DNA of 61,087 bases from Limisphaerales bacterium (GTDB lineage: Bacteria; Verrucomicrobiota; Verrucomicrobiia; Limisphaerales; SXTU01), in assembly GCA_009773355.1 (NCBI GenBank), contig WRPG01000028.1, positions 1-61,087 of the forward strand, written 5' to 3'. A program made the position numbers and the translations under genes. Under the pieces are notes generated by a model. That model ran no database searches. It was not told where the DNA came from and was given only the letters and a program-made list of their open reading frames with translations. Positions 27,405-35,527 of this stretch are shown one piece after another (positions within the stretch are counted from its first letter, which is position 1; every line of letters starts with the position of its first letter).

Positions 27405-28904
27405 ATGAAGATTGAAAAGAAATCGCCCCGTCGCGCCTTGAAGACGCCAACGATTACGCCCGCTCCCGCTCCCGCCGCCCCGGCGACGGAAGCGCCGGCC
27501 AAGGCCAAGCGCATCGCCAAAACCGCCACGGAGGCTTCGCCCCAAGCCGCGCCCAAGCCCGAGCTGTCCACCAAGGTCAAGCGCCCCGCGCGCGTCGCCG
27601 CCACGGCGATGAAGTCCAAGCGTCCCGCCGCGCCGCGCAAGACCCGCCAGCCCAAGCTCGAAATCCCCGCCATCCTCCTTGCGGGCGACGCCGCCGCGCA
27701 GGCGGGCGTGAGCGGTCCCGGCCAGCGTTACGCGCTCGGCCCCACCACGCCGCCCGCGCACGCCGGCCCGGTGGAGGAGCGCGGCGAGCTGCCCGAGTCC
27801 TACGGCACCGCGAAGCTCTGGCTCACCGCGCGCGACCCGCAGTGGCTCTACGCGCACTGGGATTTGACCGCCGCGCAGCAACGCGAATACAACGCCGAGT
27901 CGGACGACGGCCATCTGATTGTCCGCGTCTTTGAGAAGGAAATCCTCGGCGAGCCGGTCGTCACGCAGCACGTTCATCCCGAGTCGAAGAACTGGTTCAT
28001 CCACGTCGGGCGCGGCGGGACGAAGTTCGTCGCGCAGCTCGGCTACTTCGACCGCAAGGAGCGCTGGCAGACCATCGCCGTCTCCGCCGCGACCGTCACG
28101 CCGCCCGACAGCCAGTCCGACGACACCAGCGCGGACTTCGCCACGCTGCCGGTGGAGGTGCCCTTCGACCAGCTCGTGGAGATGGTCAAGACCGTCGTCG
28201 GCCAGAACATCCCGCTCATGGAGGCGCTGGCGCAGTTGCGCGAGCTGGGGCACCCAGACTTGCCCACCGCCGACACCTTCGCCCCGCCGCGCGCGGAACT
28301 GGACGTGCGGCCCAAGTCGGCGAAGGCCGCGCCCGCCGAGACCGCCGGCCCCGCGCCCGCGCCCGTCTGGACGCCGGCGCAGGCCAAGGCGCTCGCTGAA
28401 GTCATCACGATGGACGAGGTGCGCCGCGTGTGGATTGGCTCGCTGGAAATCACGGAACTCGTCCGCCGCCAGCTCGTGAGGCAGCTCTCCGAGCAGGCGG
28501 CCGCGCAGCTCGCGGCTGGTCAAGGCGCGCTCGGACTTGGCTCGCCCAGCAGCCCATTTGGCGCGCTGGGCAGTTTGCCGGGGCCAATCGCCGGCGGAGA
28601 GAAGGCCCACGGCTTCTGGTTCAACGTCAACGCCGAACTCATCATCTACGGCGCGACCGAGCCGGACGCGGCCGTGAGCATCGGTGGACGCCGGATTCGC
28701 CTGCGGCCCGATGGCACGTTCAGCTACCGCTTCGCGCTGCCGGACGGGACGTTTGATTTGCCCGCCATCGCCACGAGCGCCGCCGGGGACGACTCGCGCG
28801 CGGCCGAGCTGCGCTTCCGTCGCCAGACCGCCTATCACGGCGACGTGGGCGCGCATCCGCAGGACGCGGCCCTCAAGCCCCCGACGCCCGACGCGGTGGC
28901 CTGA
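27405..28904 (+). CDS. DUF4912 domain protein
   Basis: I place the start at the ATG at 27405 (MKIEKKSPRRALKT), giving 499 residues; an in-frame ATG at 27351 is possible. The N-terminal 110 residues are low complexity, rich in Lys, Ala and Pro, as in DNA-binding or disordered tails. A DUF4912 core follows near residues 120-215: YGTAKLWLTARDPQWLYAHW, LIVRVFEKE and WFIHVGRGGTKFVAQLGY. Further regions carry FDQLVEMVKTVVGQNIPLM and a C-terminal beta domain (GFWFNVNAELIIYGATEPDA, IRLRPDGTFSYRFALPDG). DUF4912 has no settled function; it often precedes glycogen or envelope genes. No signal peptide is seen. Confidence 0.82.
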   Translation: MKIEKKSPRRALKTPTITPAPAPAAPATEAPAKAKRIAKTATEASPQAAPKPELSTKVKRPARVAATAMKSKRPAAPRKTRQPKLEIPAILLAGDAAAQAGVSGPGQRYALGPTTPPAHAGPVEERGELPESYGTAKLWLTARDPQWLYAHWDLTAAQQREYNAESDDGHLIVRVFEKEILGEPVVTQHVHPESKNWFIHVGRGGTKFVAQLGYFDRKERWQTIAVSAATVTPPDSQSDDTSADFATLPVEVPFDQLVEMVKTVVGQNIPLMEALAQLRELGHPDLPTADTFAPPRAELDVRPKSAKAAPAETAGPAPAPVWTPAQAKALAEVITMDEVRRVWIGSLEITELVRRQLVRQLSEQAAAQLAAGQGALGLGSPSSPFGALGSLPGPIAGGEKAHGFWFNVNAELIIYGATEPDAAVSIGGRRIRLRPDGTFSYRFALPDGTFDLPAIATSAAGDDSRAAELRFRRQTAYHGDVGAHPQDAALKPPTPDAVA

Positions 28905-28966
28905 GGTTTCCTCTTTTCGCGCCGCCCGGTTTCCCCCAAGCTCGCCGCTGTCGCCAGCGACAGCCG

Positions 28967-29158
28967 ATGCGCTTGCTTGCCAAAATTGCCGAACTGATTC
29001 GTGGTCGCCGCCAGCAGCAGGCGCAGCAGACCAAGCGCGCCTACCTCCTCAGCCTCTACATGGGCGAGGCCAACGGCGTGGAAGGCCCCGACCGCGCGTT
29101 CCGTCCCAATCGCCAGCGCCAGCACAGCAAGGGCGCGAAGCGGCAGGACAACGCCTGA
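28967..29158 (+). CDS. Small basic hypothetical protein, 63 residues
   Basis: This short frame sits between the DUF4912 and PQQ-propeller genes on the same strand, 16 bases before the next start. The product starts MRLLAKIAELIRGRRQQQAQ and has a helical basic first half, a central YLLSLYMGEANGVEG, and a basic tail. I do not recognise a family. Position and lack of a competing frame favour a real gene, but the size and composition leave doubt. Confidence 0.4.
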   Translation: MRLLAKIAELIRGRRQQQAQQTKRAYLLSLYMGEANGVEGPDRAFRPNRQRQHSKGAKRQDNA

Positions 29159-29174
29159 GCAGACGCGCACGCAC

Positions 29175-30596
29175 ATGAAGCTTCCCAGCCTTTTGCTCGC
29201 GCTCGCCGTGGCCGCCGGTTCGCTCCGTGCGGCCGAGGTGCTGGAGGACTGGCCCCAGTTCCTTGGCCCGCGCGGCGACAACACCTCGCGCGAGACCGGC
29301 CTGCTCGACAAGTTTCCCAAGGCCGGCCCGCCCGTCTTCTGGCAGCGCGACATCGGCACGGGCTACAGCGCGCCGTCGGTGCGCGGCGAGTTGCTGGTGC
29401 TGCACCACCGCGTGAAAGACGAGGAAGTCGTCGAGGCGATGCACCCGGCGACGGGCAAGCCCGCCTGGCGTTACGCCTACCCGAGCCGCTACCAAGACCC
29501 GTTCGGCTACAACAACGGCCCGCGTTGCTCGCCGCAGCTCACGGCGGATCGCTGTTACACCTACGGCGCGGAGGGCAAGTTGCTTTGCCTCGAACTCGCC
29601 ACCGGCAAGCTCGTCTGGCAGCGCGACACGGCGAAGGAGTTCAACGTGCCGGAGGCTTTCTTCGGCGTCGGCTCCACGCCGATTCTGGAGGGCGACAAGC
29701 TCATCGTGATGGTCGGCGGCCAGCCGAACGCAGGCATGGTCGCCTTCGACGCGAAGACCGGGAAGACGCTCTGGCAAAGCGTGGGCAAGGCGAATTGGAC
29801 CGGAGTGACCACGCTGGGCTGGCGCACGGAGCAGCCCTACGAGTGGACCGGCTTCGAGAAGCTCGCGAGCTACGCGTCGCCGGTGGCCGCGACGGTCCAC
29901 GGGCAGCGGCATATCTTCTGCCTCATGCGCCAAGGCCTTTGCTCGGTGAATCCGACCAACGGCGCGGTCAATTTCAGCCGCTGGTTCCAGTCCCTTGCGA
30001 ACGACTCCGTCAACGCGATGAACCCCATCGTGCAGAACGACACGGTGCTCATCTCCGCCGCCTACTACCGCAGCGGCGCGGTGCTGCTGCGCGTGAAGCC
30101 GGACGGCAAGGGGTTCGACGAAGTCTGGCGTGATCCGGTGCGGCATCCCTTCGACCCCGCCGACCGCGATCCGGCGACCGGCAAGTGGAAGGTGCCCGCG
30201 CTCGAACTGCACTGGAACACGCCCGTCCTGCTCGACGGCCATCTCTACGCCTTCAGCGGGCGCGACGAGCCGGACGCGTCGTTCCGCTGTGTGGAGTTCA
30301 AGACCGGCAAGGTGAAGTGGAGCCGCGACGAGCGCTGGCAGAAGAGTCCGCCGCACGGCACGCAGTTCCCGGTCTATGGCCGCGGCTCGGCGATTCTTGC
30401 GGACGGCAAGCTGTTCGTCCTCGGCGAGGCCGGCTTGCTCGGCATCTTCAAGCCAAACTCCAAGCAGCCCGAGGAACTCGCCCGCTGGCAGGCACCGATG
30501 CTGGGCTACCCGACCTGGGCCGCGCCGATTCTTTCGCGCAAGCGGCTCTACCTCCGCAGCGAGGACAAGCTGGTTTGTCTGCATCTGGCGAAGTAG
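29175..30596 (+). CDS. Secreted PQQ-like beta-propeller protein
   Basis: The ATG at 29175 gives a signal peptide (MKLPSLLLALAVAAGSLRAA) and 473 residues; upstream in-frame ATGs are rejected. The mature part has PQQ_2-type blades, each near a G-x-x-x-W pattern: WPQFLGPRGDNTS, MHPATGKPAWRYAYP, LELATGKLVWQRDT, FDAKTGKTLWQSVG and VEFKTGKVKWSRDE. Such propellers in planctomycetes and verrucomicrobia are commonly annotated as outer membrane protein assembly BamB-like or PQQ-binding-like. No PQQ ligand residues can be confirmed. It is likely a periplasmic binding or assembly scaffold. The MscS gene follows 77 bases later. Confidence 0.88.
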   Translation: MKLPSLLLALAVAAGSLRAAEVLEDWPQFLGPRGDNTSRETGLLDKFPKAGPPVFWQRDIGTGYSAPSVRGELLVLHHRVKDEEVVEAMHPATGKPAWRYAYPSRYQDPFGYNNGPRCSPQLTADRCYTYGAEGKLLCLELATGKLVWQRDTAKEFNVPEAFFGVGSTPILEGDKLIVMVGGQPNAGMVAFDAKTGKTLWQSVGKANWTGVTTLGWRTEQPYEWTGFEKLASYASPVAATVHGQRHIFCLMRQGLCSVNPTNGAVNFSRWFQSLANDSVNAMNPIVQNDTVLISAAYYRSGAVLLRVKPDGKGFDEVWRDPVRHPFDPADRDPATGKWKVPALELHWNTPVLLDGHLYAFSGRDEPDASFRCVEFKTGKVKWSRDERWQKSPPHGTQFPVYGRGSAILADGKLFVLGEAGLLGIFKPNSKQPEELARWQAPMLGYPTWAAPILSRKRLYLRSEDKLVCLHLAK

Positions 30597-30673
30597 CGCG
30601 AGACTCGCCGCTGACGGCCGGCGATTTCCAAGTTGCAGTCGCCCACGCGCTTTTCCAAGATGCGCACACAGGC

Positions 30674-32179
30674 ATGAGCCACTTCTTCTACATCCTTCTC
30701 GTCGGGTTGCCCGTGTATCTGGTGATGGTGATGCTGGGCCGGCAGTTGCGGCGGCGGTGGAATGTGAAGATGGGGGCGGCCTACCACCTCATCTGCATCG
30801 CCAACGCGGCGCTGGCCGCGTCCTACTTCATCTTCGACGTGGGCGTGCCAGCGGAACGGGATAAACATCGGGTCGTCATGGCGGCGGCGTTCATGATGGA
30901 CTCGATGCTCTTTCTGACACTGTTCAACCGGTTCTACTGGGAGGGCTACTTTGCCAAGAAGCGGAACATGGTCGTGCCGCGCTTCTTCACCCATGCCACC
31001 CGTCTCATCGGCATCACGGCGGCGGCGGTGCTTATCCTTCAGTTCGTCTTTGGCGTGCAGGTGCCCGGCTTGCTCGCGGGTGCGGGCCTCGGCAGCGCGG
31101 GTTTGGCCGCAGGCCTGGCACTGCGCCCGGTGATCGCCAATTTTACCGCCGGGCTGACCATCCAGATGAGCAAGCCGCTCAAGCTCGGCGACTGGCTCTA
31201 CATTGACAGCCGCCTCGCCGAGGTGATGGAACTGAACTGGCGCACCACGCGGCTGCGCACCGTTGACCACACCTACATTGAGATTCCGAACGTGGATCTC
31301 GTCAATGTTCACCTCCAGAACTACAGCTACCCCACGCCGCATCATGCGATCCGAATCACTGTGCCGGTGGAATACGAGGCCCCGCCCAACAAAGTCCGCC
31401 GCATCCTGCTCCGCGCCACGGCGGACGTGCATGGTGTCCTCAAGGAACCTGCGCCCGAGGTCTATCTCAAGGAGTTCGCCGACAGCACCATCAACTACGA
31501 GGTCCGGGTCTGGATCGAGAAGGACGCCGAGCAGGACCGCATCGCCGACGGCATCCGCACGGACGCGTGGTATGAGCTGCGCCGCGCCGGCCTCACCATG
31601 CCGTTCCCGCAACGCGTGGTGCAATACCTCCGCCCGAAGGACGACTCCGACGCCCAGGCCCGGCACATCGCCGACATCCTCGGGCGCAACATGATCTTCG
31701 GCGTGCTGGACGAGGCCCAGCGCCAGAAGCTGGTCGTCGGCGCGCACAAGCAGTTGTTTGGCAAGGGCGAGCGCATCTTCCGCCAGGGCGAGGAGGGCGG
31801 CGCGCTCTACGTCGTCGTGGACGGCGAGGCGGACGTGTATGTGGAAGCCGACGGCCACTCGACGCGCGTCAACGTGGTCCGCAGCGGCGAATGCCTCGGG
31901 GAAATCTCCCTGCTGACCGGCGAGAAACTCAGCGCCACCGTGGTGGCCACCACGGACGCGGAGGTCGTCCTCATCGCGCGCGAGCGCGTGGCCGAGGTGT
32001 TACGCGAGTCGCCCGAGCTGGTGGAGAAGCTCAGTGAAATCCTCGCCCTGCGCCGCCTCGAAACCGAGGTCATCCTCGCCGAGTCGCAGACGCAGCGCAG
32101 CCGGACCGTCGTGCCCAAGAGCCAGGAGGAATACGCCAACGACTTCCTCAACAAGATGAAGGACTTCTTCTCGGTGTGA
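30674..32179 (+). CDS. MscS channel with cyclic-nucleotide-binding domain
   Basis: The ATG at 30674 starts a 501-residue protein (MSHFFYILLVGLPVYLVMVM); the longer upstream frame overlaps the PQQ gene and is rejected. Four to five membrane helices precede the pore-lining region AGLGSAGLAAGLALRPVIAN, which matches the MscS TM3 pattern, followed by the beta domain (LGDWLYIDSRLAEVMELNWR, then TYIEIPN). The C-terminal 130 residues are a cNMP-binding fold: FGKGERIFRQGEEGGALYVV, VDGEADVYVE, GECLGEISLLTGEKLSATVV and ATTDAEVVLIAR. The Glu in GEI is conserved, but the phosphate-binding Arg expected near RSAT is Lys-Leu-Ser-Ala-Thr, so ligand binding is uncertain. This is the bacterial CNG (bCNG) layout. 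Confidence 0.9.
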   Translation: MSHFFYILLVGLPVYLVMVMLGRQLRRRWNVKMGAAYHLICIANAALAASYFIFDVGVPAERDKHRVVMAAAFMMDSMLFLTLFNRFYWEGYFAKKRNMVVPRFFTHATRLIGITAAAVLILQFVFGVQVPGLLAGAGLGSAGLAAGLALRPVIANFTAGLTIQMSKPLKLGDWLYIDSRLAEVMELNWRTTRLRTVDHTYIEIPNVDLVNVHLQNYSYPTPHHAIRITVPVEYEAPPNKVRRILLRATADVHGVLKEPAPEVYLKEFADSTINYEVRVWIEKDAEQDRIADGIRTDAWYELRRAGLTMPFPQRVVQYLRPKDDSDAQARHIADILGRNMIFGVLDEAQRQKLVVGAHKQLFGKGERIFRQGEEGGALYVVVDGEADVYVEADGHSTRVNVVRSGECLGEISLLTGEKLSATVVATTDAEVVLIARERVAEVLRESPELVEKLSEILALRRLETEVILAESQTQRSRTVVPKSQEEYANDFLNKMKDFFSV

Positions 32180-32186
32180 CGGGTGG

Positions 32187-32206
32187 GGCGGACACTCCTG
32201 TCCGCC
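32187..32206. repeat. REP hairpin (GGACAC family)
   Basis: GGCGGACA-CTCC-TGTCCGCC forms an 8-bp hairpin just after the MscS stop. The same word, inverted, is the right half of the element at 33982-34064. Confidence 0.6.
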
Positions 32207-32393
32207 GTCGCATCAACACGGCCGGTGCGCGGCGTTCATGCCGTAGAGGCAAGCGACAAGCATCACCATGCTGTCTCGTCACACCTCCCGCGGCACCATC
32301 GGGCTTTCCCAGCAGGACGGCGCAAAAGCCCGCCAATCTCCGGCGTGCCACATTTCCGCGGCAAGAAAGTCGGGCTACAGCGGTATTGCCCGC

Positions 32394-33896
32394 TCAGTGC
32401 GCGAAACCCTTTTCGTCCTCCGGCAGCGGCTTGTCGTTGGTCTCCGGCGCGAAGGGCAGCACCGCCAGGCCGAGCAGGAAGATGCAGCACATCGTCAGCG
32501 CTGCCGGGCGCATCGGTTCGGGCGAGCTGGCATAAACTTCGGTCTTCAGCAGGCCGATGACCGGGACGCCCGCCGCCGCGAGGAAGCGGCCCACGTTGTA
32601 GCAGAACGAAGTGCCCGTGCTGCGCAGGTGCGTGGGGAACAGTTCCGGCAGATAAATCGCATAGACGGCAAACACCGAGAGCTGGAAGAAGCCCATGATC
32701 GGGATCAGCCAGAAGGTCTGGCTCGCATCGCGGTAGAACCAGAAGGCGCTCGCGGTCGCCGCCAGCGACGTCGAGAACGCGAGGGCGAAGGCCGTCTTGC
32801 GGCCGAGCTTGGCCGCGACCCAGCTCGCCGTCAGCATCCCGAAGAACGCTCCGATTTGCAGCGTGAGCAAACCCCAGCTCGCCCACTTGTCCACCAGCGG
32901 CCCGATGGTCTTGGCCTCGATGGATTTCTGGATCTCGGCGGCGGGCAGGCCTTGCTTGGTGAGTTCCGTGTGCGCGTCCTTGATGACTTGCGGCACCGCG
33001 TCGGTGGAGGTCGCGGCGGCGGCGGCGGTGGAAACTTTCGCGTAGTCCACGTAGGCGGCGGTGTAGGACTTGCGCAACACCGTGCGGACCAGTTCCGGCG
33101 TGTAGAAGCCAATGCCCCACAGGCCGATCACACCCGAGCAAACCAGCAGCATCCCGATGATGGCGTTCTTGCGCCAGCGCGGCGTGCTGAACAACTCCCC
33201 GTAGGTGAACGCGCTGTGCTTGTCCAGCTCGCCGGAGTCCTTCAAGTTCTGCCAGCGCTCCGGCTCCTTCATCCGCATGCGGATGATGAGCGCGAGGAAT
33301 GCCGGAATCGCGCCAATCACGAACATCCAGCGCCAGGAGTTGCCCAGCGAGATGACGCCCGTCTTCTCCAGGTTCGCCATGCCCATGCCGATGAACGCGG
33401 CGGAGATGTTTCCCAGCGCCGAGAGCGCCTGGAGCGAACCTAGCGCGCCGGAGCGGGCTTTCGCCGGCATCACCTCCGCCAGCAGCGCCACGCCCACCGC
33501 GAACTCGCCGCCCACGCCCAACCCCGTGATGAAGCGGTAGAACGCGAAGTCCCAGAACGACTGGGACAACGCGCTCAATCCTGTGCAGAGCGAGTAGATC
33601 AGGATCGTGATCATCATCGTCTTCGCCCGCCCGATGCGGTCGCCCAGCACGCCGAAGACCAGCCCGCCCGTGGCCCAGCCGCAGAGGAAGATCGAGGTCG
33701 CGTAACCGCCCCACAGCAGCGGATCCTTGCCGGCGGGCAGCAGCGCCTTCATCGCCGGCCCGCGCGAGAGCGTGAAAAGCTGCTGGTCCAGGCAGTCGAA
33801 GAGCCAGCCCAGCGCCGCCACGGCGAAGACGAACCAGTGATAGCCGTTGAGCTGTTTCCACCAAGGGCCGTCGCTGGTTGTGTTGGGTGAACTCAT
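32394..33896 (-). CDS. MFS transporter
   Basis: This 500-residue protein has twelve predicted membrane helices of the sugar/organic-acid porter group. The start MSSPNTTSDGPWWKQLNGYH leads into TM1 (WFVFAVAALGWLFDCLDQQL). The MFS motif between TM2 and TM3 appears as FGVLGDRIGRAKTMM, and FYRFITGLGVGGEFAVGVAL lies in TM4. An unusual 70-residue loop between TM6 and TM7 (TAAYVDYAKVSTAAAAATST onward) faces one side of the membrane and is rich in Ala and Thr. The second-half motif AAKLGRKTAFAL and PELFPTHLRSTG are also present. Substrate is unknown; carboxylates or sugars are likely from family resemblance. Confidence 0.92.
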   Translation of the reverse strand: MSSPNTTSDGPWWKQLNGYHWFVFAVAALGWLFDCLDQQLFTLSRGPAMKALLPAGKDPLLWGGYATSIFLCGWATGGLVFGVLGDRIGRAKTMMITILIYSLCTGLSALSQSFWDFAFYRFITGLGVGGEFAVGVALLAEVMPAKARSGALGSLQALSALGNISAAFIGMGMANLEKTGVISLGNSWRWMFVIGAIPAFLALIIRMRMKEPERWQNLKDSGELDKHSAFTYGELFSTPRWRKNAIIGMLLVCSGVIGLWGIGFYTPELVRTVLRKSYTAAYVDYAKVSTAAAAATSTDAVPQVIKDAHTELTKQGLPAAEIQKSIEAKTIGPLVDKWASWGLLTLQIGAFFGMLTASWVAAKLGRKTAFALAFSTSLAATASAFWFYRDASQTFWLIPIMGFFQLSVFAVYAIYLPELFPTHLRSTGTSFCYNVGRFLAAAGVPVIGLLKTEVYASSPEPMRPAALTMCCIFLLGLAVLPFAPETNDKPLPEDEKGFAH

Positions 33897-33981
33897 GAGT
33901 TTTAGCAGTGCGCGTTGTGCCGGAAAAACGAGTTGTTACCTACACGTAACGATTGGCCGCGCCAAGGCTTAATTCCCGTGA

Positions 33982-34064
33982 GCGGGACACTCCTGTCCCG
34001 CAGGCGGGCGGTTGATGGCGTGCCGGGCGAGTCCGCGCGCCCACAGCGGACAGGAGTGTCCGCC
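33982..34064. repeat. REPIN-like palindromic pair (GGACAC family)
   Basis: The left hairpin GCGGGACA-CTCC-TGTCCCGC and the right hairpin GCGGACA-GGAG-TGTCCGC are inverted relative to each other and about 45 bases apart. Confidence 0.65.
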
Positions 34065-34114
34065 TTACGCCCCGCCATTGCCTTCCGGCCCCGCCTCCGC
34101 TTTCCTCTCCGCCC

Positions 34115-35485
34115 ATGCAACCAGTCCTCGACTATCTCGCCGCGAACGAAACCCGCTTCCTCTCCGAACTCTGCGACTACCTCCGCTTCCCCAGCGTCTC
34201 CGCGCAGCCGCAGCACAAGCCTGACTTGGAGAAGTGCGCGCAGTGGATTGCTGCGCACTGCCGCGCCATCGGCCTCGAAGTCGAGGTCTGCCCCACCGCC
34301 GGCAACCCAATCGTGCTCGCCCGCACGCCGCGCAAGGCCGGCCCGCGCAAGCCGCACTACGTCGTCTATGGCCACTACGACGTGCAGCCGCCCGAGCCGC
34401 TGGAGCTGTGGAAGTCCCCGCCCTTCGAGCCTCGTGTTGATGGCTGCAACCTCTTCGCCCGCGGCTCCTGCGATAACAAGGGCCAGCACTTCGCGCACTT
34501 GAAGGCGGCCGAGGCCTACCTCAAGACCGGCACGGAACTGCCCTGCGACCTCACCTTCCTCATCGAGGGCGAGGAGGAGATCGGCTGCGAAAACCTCGCG
34601 CCCTTCCTGCGCGCGCGGAAGAAGGATTTGCAGTGCGAGGCCTTCGTCATTTCGGACAACGGCCTGCCCAGCAAGCGCCACCCCGCGCTCACCTACGCTC
34701 TGCGCGGCATCCTCGCCGTGGAGATCCGCCTCGACGGGCCGAACCGTGACCTGCACTCCGGCCTCTTCGGCGGCGCGGTGGACAACCCGGCGATGGCCCT
34801 CGCGCAGATGCTCGCCAAGCTCCGCGACAAGCACGGACGCGTCACCGTCCCCGGCTTCTACGACGACGTCGCCCCGCTCTCGAAATACGAGCGCGCGATG
34901 CTGGCGAAGCTCCCCGGCAACGAAGCCACCTTCCGCAAGCTCGTCGGCGTGCCGGAGCTGTTCGGGGAAAAGGGTTTTACCAGCACGGAGCGCCGCACTG
35001 CGCGCCCGACCTGTGAGATCAACGGCCTCACCAGCGGTTACCAGGGCGAGGGCAGCAAGACCATCGTGCCCGCGTGGGCGCGCGCGAAGCTCACCTTCCG
35101 CCTCGTGCCGGACATGGACCCGAAACGGATTCAGAAGCTCATCGTCGCGCACTTGAAGAAGCTCTGCCCGCCAAGCTGCAAACTGACGGTCGAGGCCGGC
35201 CACGCCGGCGAGCCGTATCTCGTGCAACCCGACAGCCCGCGTGCGCAGGCCGCGTTGCGTGCGCTGCGCGAGGCCTTCGGTTGCGAGCCGGTCCTGATGC
35301 GCGAAGGCGGCTCCATTCCCATTGTGAACGACTTCAAGCGCATCCTCGGCGTCGAGACGCTGCTCCTCGGCCTCTCGCTCCCCGACGACAACGCGCACTC
35401 GCCCAACGAGAAGTTCGATCTCGACTGCTTCCACGCGGGGATGCGGATGAGCGCCTTGCTGTGGGCGGAGCTGGCGAAGCTGTGA
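34115..35485 (+). CDS. M20 family metallopeptidase (dipeptidase)
   Basis: This 456-residue cytoplasmic zinc enzyme of the M20/ArgE/DapE/CPG2 group would cleave dipeptides or N-acyl amino acids. Metal ligands and catalytic residues are in the expected places: His87 and Asp89 in YGHYDVQPPEP, Asp120 in RGSCDNKGQ, the Glu pair in EGEEEIG near 151-155, Asp in VISDNGLP, and a C-terminal His in DNAHSPNEKFDL. The dimerisation lid is inserted around residues 210-340 (GPNRDLHSGLFGGAVDNP). The closest subtype is the M20 dipeptidase group containing eukaryotic CNDP-like enzymes. No signal peptide is present. It stands alone between palindromic repeats. Confidence 0.93.
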   Translation: MQPVLDYLAANETRFLSELCDYLRFPSVSAQPQHKPDLEKCAQWIAAHCRAIGLEVEVCPTAGNPIVLARTPRKAGPRKPHYVVYGHYDVQPPEPLELWKSPPFEPRVDGCNLFARGSCDNKGQHFAHLKAAEAYLKTGTELPCDLTFLIEGEEEIGCENLAPFLRARKKDLQCEAFVISDNGLPSKRHPALTYALRGILAVEIRLDGPNRDLHSGLFGGAVDNPAMALAQMLAKLRDKHGRVTVPGFYDDVAPLSKYERAMLAKLPGNEATFRKLVGVPELFGEKGFTSTERRTARPTCEINGLTSGYQGEGSKTIVPAWARAKLTFRLVPDMDPKRIQKLIVAHLKKLCPPSCKLTVEAGHAGEPYLVQPDSPRAQAALRALREAFGCEPVLMREGGSIPIVNDFKRILGVETLLLGLSLPDDNAHSPNEKFDLDCFHAGMRMSALLWAELAKL

Positions 35486-35488
35486 GAC

Positions 35489-35527
35489 GGGGAGAGTGTT
35501 CAGTAACCAGTATCCAGTGTTCAGTTA
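35489..35527. repeat. CAGT-rich word repeat
   Basis: AGTGTTCAGTAACCAGTATC and a following CAGTGTTCAGTTA repeat the word CAGT every 7-8 bases. Similar text occurs at 2016-2040 and, within the debranching gene, at 43292-43324. Confidence 0.45.
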
